A program made the translations under genes and the position numbers. Below the pieces are notes generated by a model. It saw only the letters and a list, made by a program, of their open reading frames with translations, searched no databases and had not been told where the DNA came from. Of a DNA stretch of 64,000 nucleotides, positions 61,325-64,000 are shown piece after piece; position 1 is the first letter of the stretch; the number at the start of each line of letters is the position of its first letter. The stretch is taken from the NCBI GenBank assembly GCA_046350555.1, contig JAXMAF010000006.1, positions 203,320 through 267,319 on the forward strand, read 5' to 3'. This stretch comes from JAXMAF01 sp046350555 (GTDB lineage: Bacteria; Planctomycetota; Phycisphaerae; Phycisphaerales; SM1A02).

Positions 61325-61939
61325 TCAGCTTCCGCTGAGGTATGCGCCACCGGACCCCATCGCCGCCGCCAGGACGCGATGCGCACGCGCCCGCAGCATG
61401 AAGGTGGCGCCGACGCTGCGGCCAAGCTCGCGCGCGACCGATGCGATGTCAAGGCCCGACAAGTCATACGCCTCGACGACCCGTCGATACGGCTGCGGGA
61501 GGCCGGCGATCGCCGCCTCGAGCGCCGCCCGCGCCTCGCTTCGCGCGACCGCCCTGCTGGGCGTGCTCAGGTCGGGCGCGATCGTGTCGATGAGCGCGTC
61601 GCGCGATTCGTCCGGCGACGTGACGCGCCGGGCGCGCCCGCCGCGCTTGTCGGCCTCCAGCATGCGGATCGTGTTCAGCAGGTTGTGCCGCGCCAGCGTG
61701 CCCAGCCAGGCGCCGAACGACCCCTCGCCACGATGGGTGAACGTGCCAATCGCCAGGAGCGCGTCGGCGCACGCCTGCTGGATGACGTCGTCCTCGCCGA
61801 CGAGCGCCCGCCAGCGCGCCGGGATCGCCTCGCCCACCCATCGACGCATCGCCGGCACCGCGGCCGCGGCGAGGGCGGTGAACGCCTCGGCATCCCCCGA
61901 CGCCGCCCGTTGGGAGAGGATCGCCTCGTCGATTCTCAC
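61325..61939 (-). CDS. ECF-type RNA polymerase sigma factor (kinase-linked)
   Basis: 204 residues from GTG 61939. Region 2: AAAVPAMRRWVGEAIPARWRALVGEDDVIQQACADALLAIGTF, then GSFGAWLGTLARHNLLNTIRMLEADKRGG. Region 4: ARAALEAAIAGLPQPYRRVVEAYDLSGLDIASVARELGRSVGATFMLRARAHRVLAAAMG. It belongs to the ECF group found beside Ser/Thr kinases and likely responds to the downstream kinase. ATG 61984 would add 15 residues. Divergent from the secreted dockerin/TSP3 protein. Confidence 0.88.
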   Translation of the reverse strand: MRIDEAILSQRAASGDAEAFTALAAAAVPAMRRWVGEAIPARWRALVGEDDVIQQACADALLAIGTFTHRGEGSFGAWLGTLARHNLLNTIRMLEADKRGGRARRVTSPDESRDALIDTIAPDLSTPSRAVARSEARAALEAAIAGLPQPYRRVVEAYDLSGLDIASVARELGRSVGATFMLRARAHRVLAAAMGSGGAYLSGS

Positions 61940-62124
61940 GCGACGCGATTGTAACGGAGCACAGCGCGCGCGAAAATCCTGCATTGGCGCGTGAGCGACG
62001 ACTCCGCAGGGTGTTGAAGAGTCAGCGGCCGCTGGAGGAGATCGTGCTCCGCCAGGATCGGGCAACGCCAGGATCGGGCCACGCGTCGTCGTCGCTTCCA
62101 GCCATCACTTCCAGGGAGGTCGCC

Positions 62125-64000
62125 ATGACCAATTCGAATCTCCGCTTCCGCGGCTCGTGTCGGATCGCCGCGATCATCGTCTCGTCCGCAACGTGCTGCG
62201 CATCGAGCGCGCTCGCTGCGGCGGGATGCGTTCCGCAGGACCTCAACGACGACCTGGTCGTCGACGGCGCCGACCTCGGACTGCTGCTTGGAGCGTGGGG
62301 ATCCGCGGGCCCCGGCGACTTCGACGGCAACGGGGTGGTCGACGGCGGCGATCTCGGGCTGCTCCTGGGAGCGTGGGGCATCGCCGACACGCCGCCGGTC
62401 CAGGCGTTCTCGATCGAGCCGACCGGCGGCGGCGCCGAGACGGTCGTCACGATCACCGGCGTCTTCCCCGACACCGATCCCGACAACTACTGCGTGGTGC
62501 TGATGGGCGGCGGCTTCTTCGTGCCGTTGCAGGTGGCGAGCGTCACGAACGGAACGGTCGTCGGGAAGGTCGGCTCGGTGCCGACGACGATGCCGAAGAC
62601 CGCGAAGCTCATGATCGGCGTTGGCAAGGGCGACACCGGGCCCAACGGCTGGACGTGGGAATCCAACTGCGGTGGCGTCGTCACCGATGTCGAGTTCGAT
62701 CCGATCCCCGATCCGCCGCAGGATGGACAGTACTTCGGACAGATCGATGGGATCTCGCTCTGCCTCACGCTCACCAGCGGGTTCAACCCTGGCGACCGGC
62801 TGCGGATCACGCCGCGCGTCCATCACTTCTCGTCGGGACCGGGCGATCCCTACGTGGGCTACGACGCCCAGATCGGCTGCTACACGATGCTCGGAGGCGG
62901 CGGACCCGTGCAGTCGGCGGTGCAGATCTGCGACGCCATCAAGGCGCTCTACCTGGCGCACAACCCGCCGATCGTCCTCAACTGTTCGGTGACGCCCGTC
63001 GCGGGCGGTGCCAAGATGTGCCTGTCGCTGCCCAACAACACGGTCTCGTGGGGTGTCTTCACGATCTCGCTGCTCGGTCACGGACTGATCTGCGGGTGCG
63101 ATCTCGATCACGACGGCGTTCCCGACTGCGCGGACAACTGTCCATTCCAGGCGAACCCCGACCAGGCCGACGCGGATGGCGACGGAACGGGGGACGTTTG
63201 CAGCGCCTGCAATCCCATCTGTCCGACCGATCTCACGTTCGACGGCGTCACGAATGCCGACGACGTCGCGGTGCTGGTCCTCCAGCTCGGCACGTTCGGC
63301 GGATGCGCCGACCTCGATGGAGACGGATTCGTGACCGGCGCGGACCTGGCACAGGTGCTTGCCCACTTCGGGACGTGCCCGTGCCAGGACAACTGTCCGC
63401 CCGGCGCCGTCGACGAGGGCGAGCCGTGCGGAGCGCACCTCAACGACGGCTGCAACACGGCACCATCGGGAGGCAGCGACTGCTGCATGGGCCACGACGG
63501 TGTCGGCTGCGACGACGCCGCGTGCCAGGCCGCGCTCTGCGGCTTCGATCCCTTCTGTTGCGAGGTGCAGTGGGACGACATCTGCGCCAACGAGGCCGTC
63601 ACGCTTTGCCCGTCGATCTGCGCTGCCGATCCGCAGTTCGGCTCGATCGAGTGCGGAGAGACGATCTGCGGGACGGCGTGGGCGTTCAACGGACTGCGCG
63701 ACACCGACTGGTACCAGATCGAGATCGCGTCCCGGATCGAGATCACGCTGAGCTGCGAGAGCCAACTTCCCATGGTCTTCGGCGTGATCGACACGAACGG
63801 AGTCCCCGAGTGCCCTGCGACCTCGGTCAACCCGTTCGGAAGCACGCGGCTCTGCGGGAGCGCGTCGATCACGGTCTGCCTTGCGCCGGGAACATGGTGG
63901 ATCTTCGCGGCGCCGGATGAATTCGACGGGTTTCCATGCGGGATCGGGGCCAACCGCTATCGCATCTCCCTGTCGTGCGGGTCGACGTGCGTTCCCCCCA
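62125..64000 (+). CDS. secreted dockerin/thrombospondin-3 repeat protein, 3' end outside window
   Basis: At least 625 residues, open at the window end. Strong ribosome site AGGGAGGT before ATG 62125. The signal peptide (RGSCRIAAIIVSSATCCASSALAAAG) is followed directly by an N-terminal dockerin-type pair, DLNDDLVVDGADLGLLLGAW and DFDGNGVVDGGDLGLLLGAW. Then an IPT-like beta domain (~95-290), a thrombospondin type-3 repeat (DLDHDGVPDCADNCPFQANP, DADGDGTGDVC), a second dockerin-like pair (LTFDGVTNADDVAVLVLQLG, DLDGDGFVTGADLAQVLAHFG) and Cys-rich segments (GSDCCMGHDGVGCDD, CEVQWDDICANEAV). Disulphide- and Ca-rich, likely extracellular. The dockerin matches that on the metalloprotease at 17913. Confidence 0.85.
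   Translation, partial: MTNSNLRFRGSCRIAAIIVSSATCCASSALAAAGCVPQDLNDDLVVDGADLGLLLGAWGSAGPGDFDGNGVVDGGDLGLLLGAWGIADTPPVQAFSIEPTGGGAETVVTITGVFPDTDPDNYCVVLMGGGFFVPLQVASVTNGTVVGKVGSVPTTMPKTAKLMIGVGKGDTGPNGWTWESNCGGVVTDVEFDPIPDPPQDGQYFGQIDGISLCLTLTSGFNPGDRLRITPRVHHFSSGPGDPYVGYDAQIGCYTMLGGGGPVQSAVQICDAIKALYLAHNPPIVLNCSVTPVAGGAKMCLSLPNNTVSWGVFTISLLGHGLICGCDLDHDGVPDCADNCPFQANPDQADADGDGTGDVCSACNPICPTDLTFDGVTNADDVAVLVLQLGTFGGCADLDGDGFVTGADLAQVLAHFGTCPCQDNCPPGAVDEGEPCGAHLNDGCNTAPSGGSDCCMGHDGVGCDDAACQAALCGFDPFCCEVQWDDICANEAVTLCPSICAADPQFGSIECGETICGTAWAFNGLRDTDWYQIEIASRIEITLSCESQLPMVFGVIDTNGVPECPATSVNPFGSTRLCGSASITVCLAPGTWWIFAAPDEFDGFPCGIGANRYRISLSCGSTCVPP

Overview
This 64 kb window is GC-rich and densely coded on both strands. 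It most likely comes from a planctomycete, probably Phycisphaerae-like. The evidence is dockerin-type repeats with GLLLG signatures on exported proteins, two ECF sigma factors (one of the DHARRR-containing planctomycete type), two Ser/Thr kinases with C-terminal TPRs, a CRTAC1-like FG-GAP protein, VIT/vWA proteins and a REP-associated transposase. The taxonomic call is inference; no rRNA or ribosomal protein gene is present.

Layout. 1-4.2 kb: acpS (cut by the window edge) and ctaA face away from ctaB and a DUF3179 gene (haem A/O synthesis for cytochrome oxidase). 4.2-9.9 kb: a heptad-hairpin element, an ATP-grasp enzyme, an isolated nuoB, two related small lipoproteins, a BrkB/YihY membrane protein, and an HTH-TPR regulator overlapping a small exported protein. 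10-17.5 kb: a PDZ/beta-roll exported protein and an FG-GAP/UnbV protein in tandem, an RluB-type pseudouridine synthase, a FmdB-like small protein, a foldback element, a DUF429 protein and queE. 17.6-27.9 kb: tRNA-Leu(GAG) with its terminator, an exported dockerin metalloprotease, smpB, a 130-bp tandem repeat array read by an SDR gene, rseP interrupted by an in-frame stop, a frame-broken alpha/beta hydrolase with a Lys-rich tail, and an ECF sigma factor. 28-40 kb: glutamine-dependent NAD synthetase, a DedA protein, two vWA proteins, a two-component pair (kinase frameshifted) and a PTS enzyme I. 40-48.6 kb: an RNase E/G with a long Arg/Gly tail containing an IF2_N-like segment, dxr, and a Ser/Thr kinase with TPRs. 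48.6-64 kb: a second heptad-hairpin, a HerA-like ATPase, a REP-associated transposase with terminal inverted repeats, a TIR-CHAT-STAND-TPR gene (NLR-like), a CYTH protein, a second Ser/Thr kinase with its ECF sigma factor, and a secreted dockerin/thrombospondin-3 protein that runs off the window.

The most interesting item is the ~4.9 kb minus-strand TIR-CHAT-STAND-TPR locus at 52554-57456. It combines two effector modules (TIR NADase-like, caspase-like CHAT) with a nucleotide-switch ATPase and TPR sensor, which is the logic of bacterial NLR-type conflict or antiphage proteins. It is broken by a dense cluster of single-base frame changes, as are the hydrolase, the RNase E tail and the histidine kinase. 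Clean coding resumes after each break, so consensus errors in a GC-rich assembly are at least as likely as gene decay.

The window is also rich in non-coding repeat families: a ~110-bp intergenic element in four copies; heptad hairpins followed by C-tracts at two loci; a 130-bp VNTR with internal hairpins; a ~165-bp MITE-like foldback with a solitary end elsewhere; and a ~60-bp GCGGCC-palindrome family flanking the tRNA.
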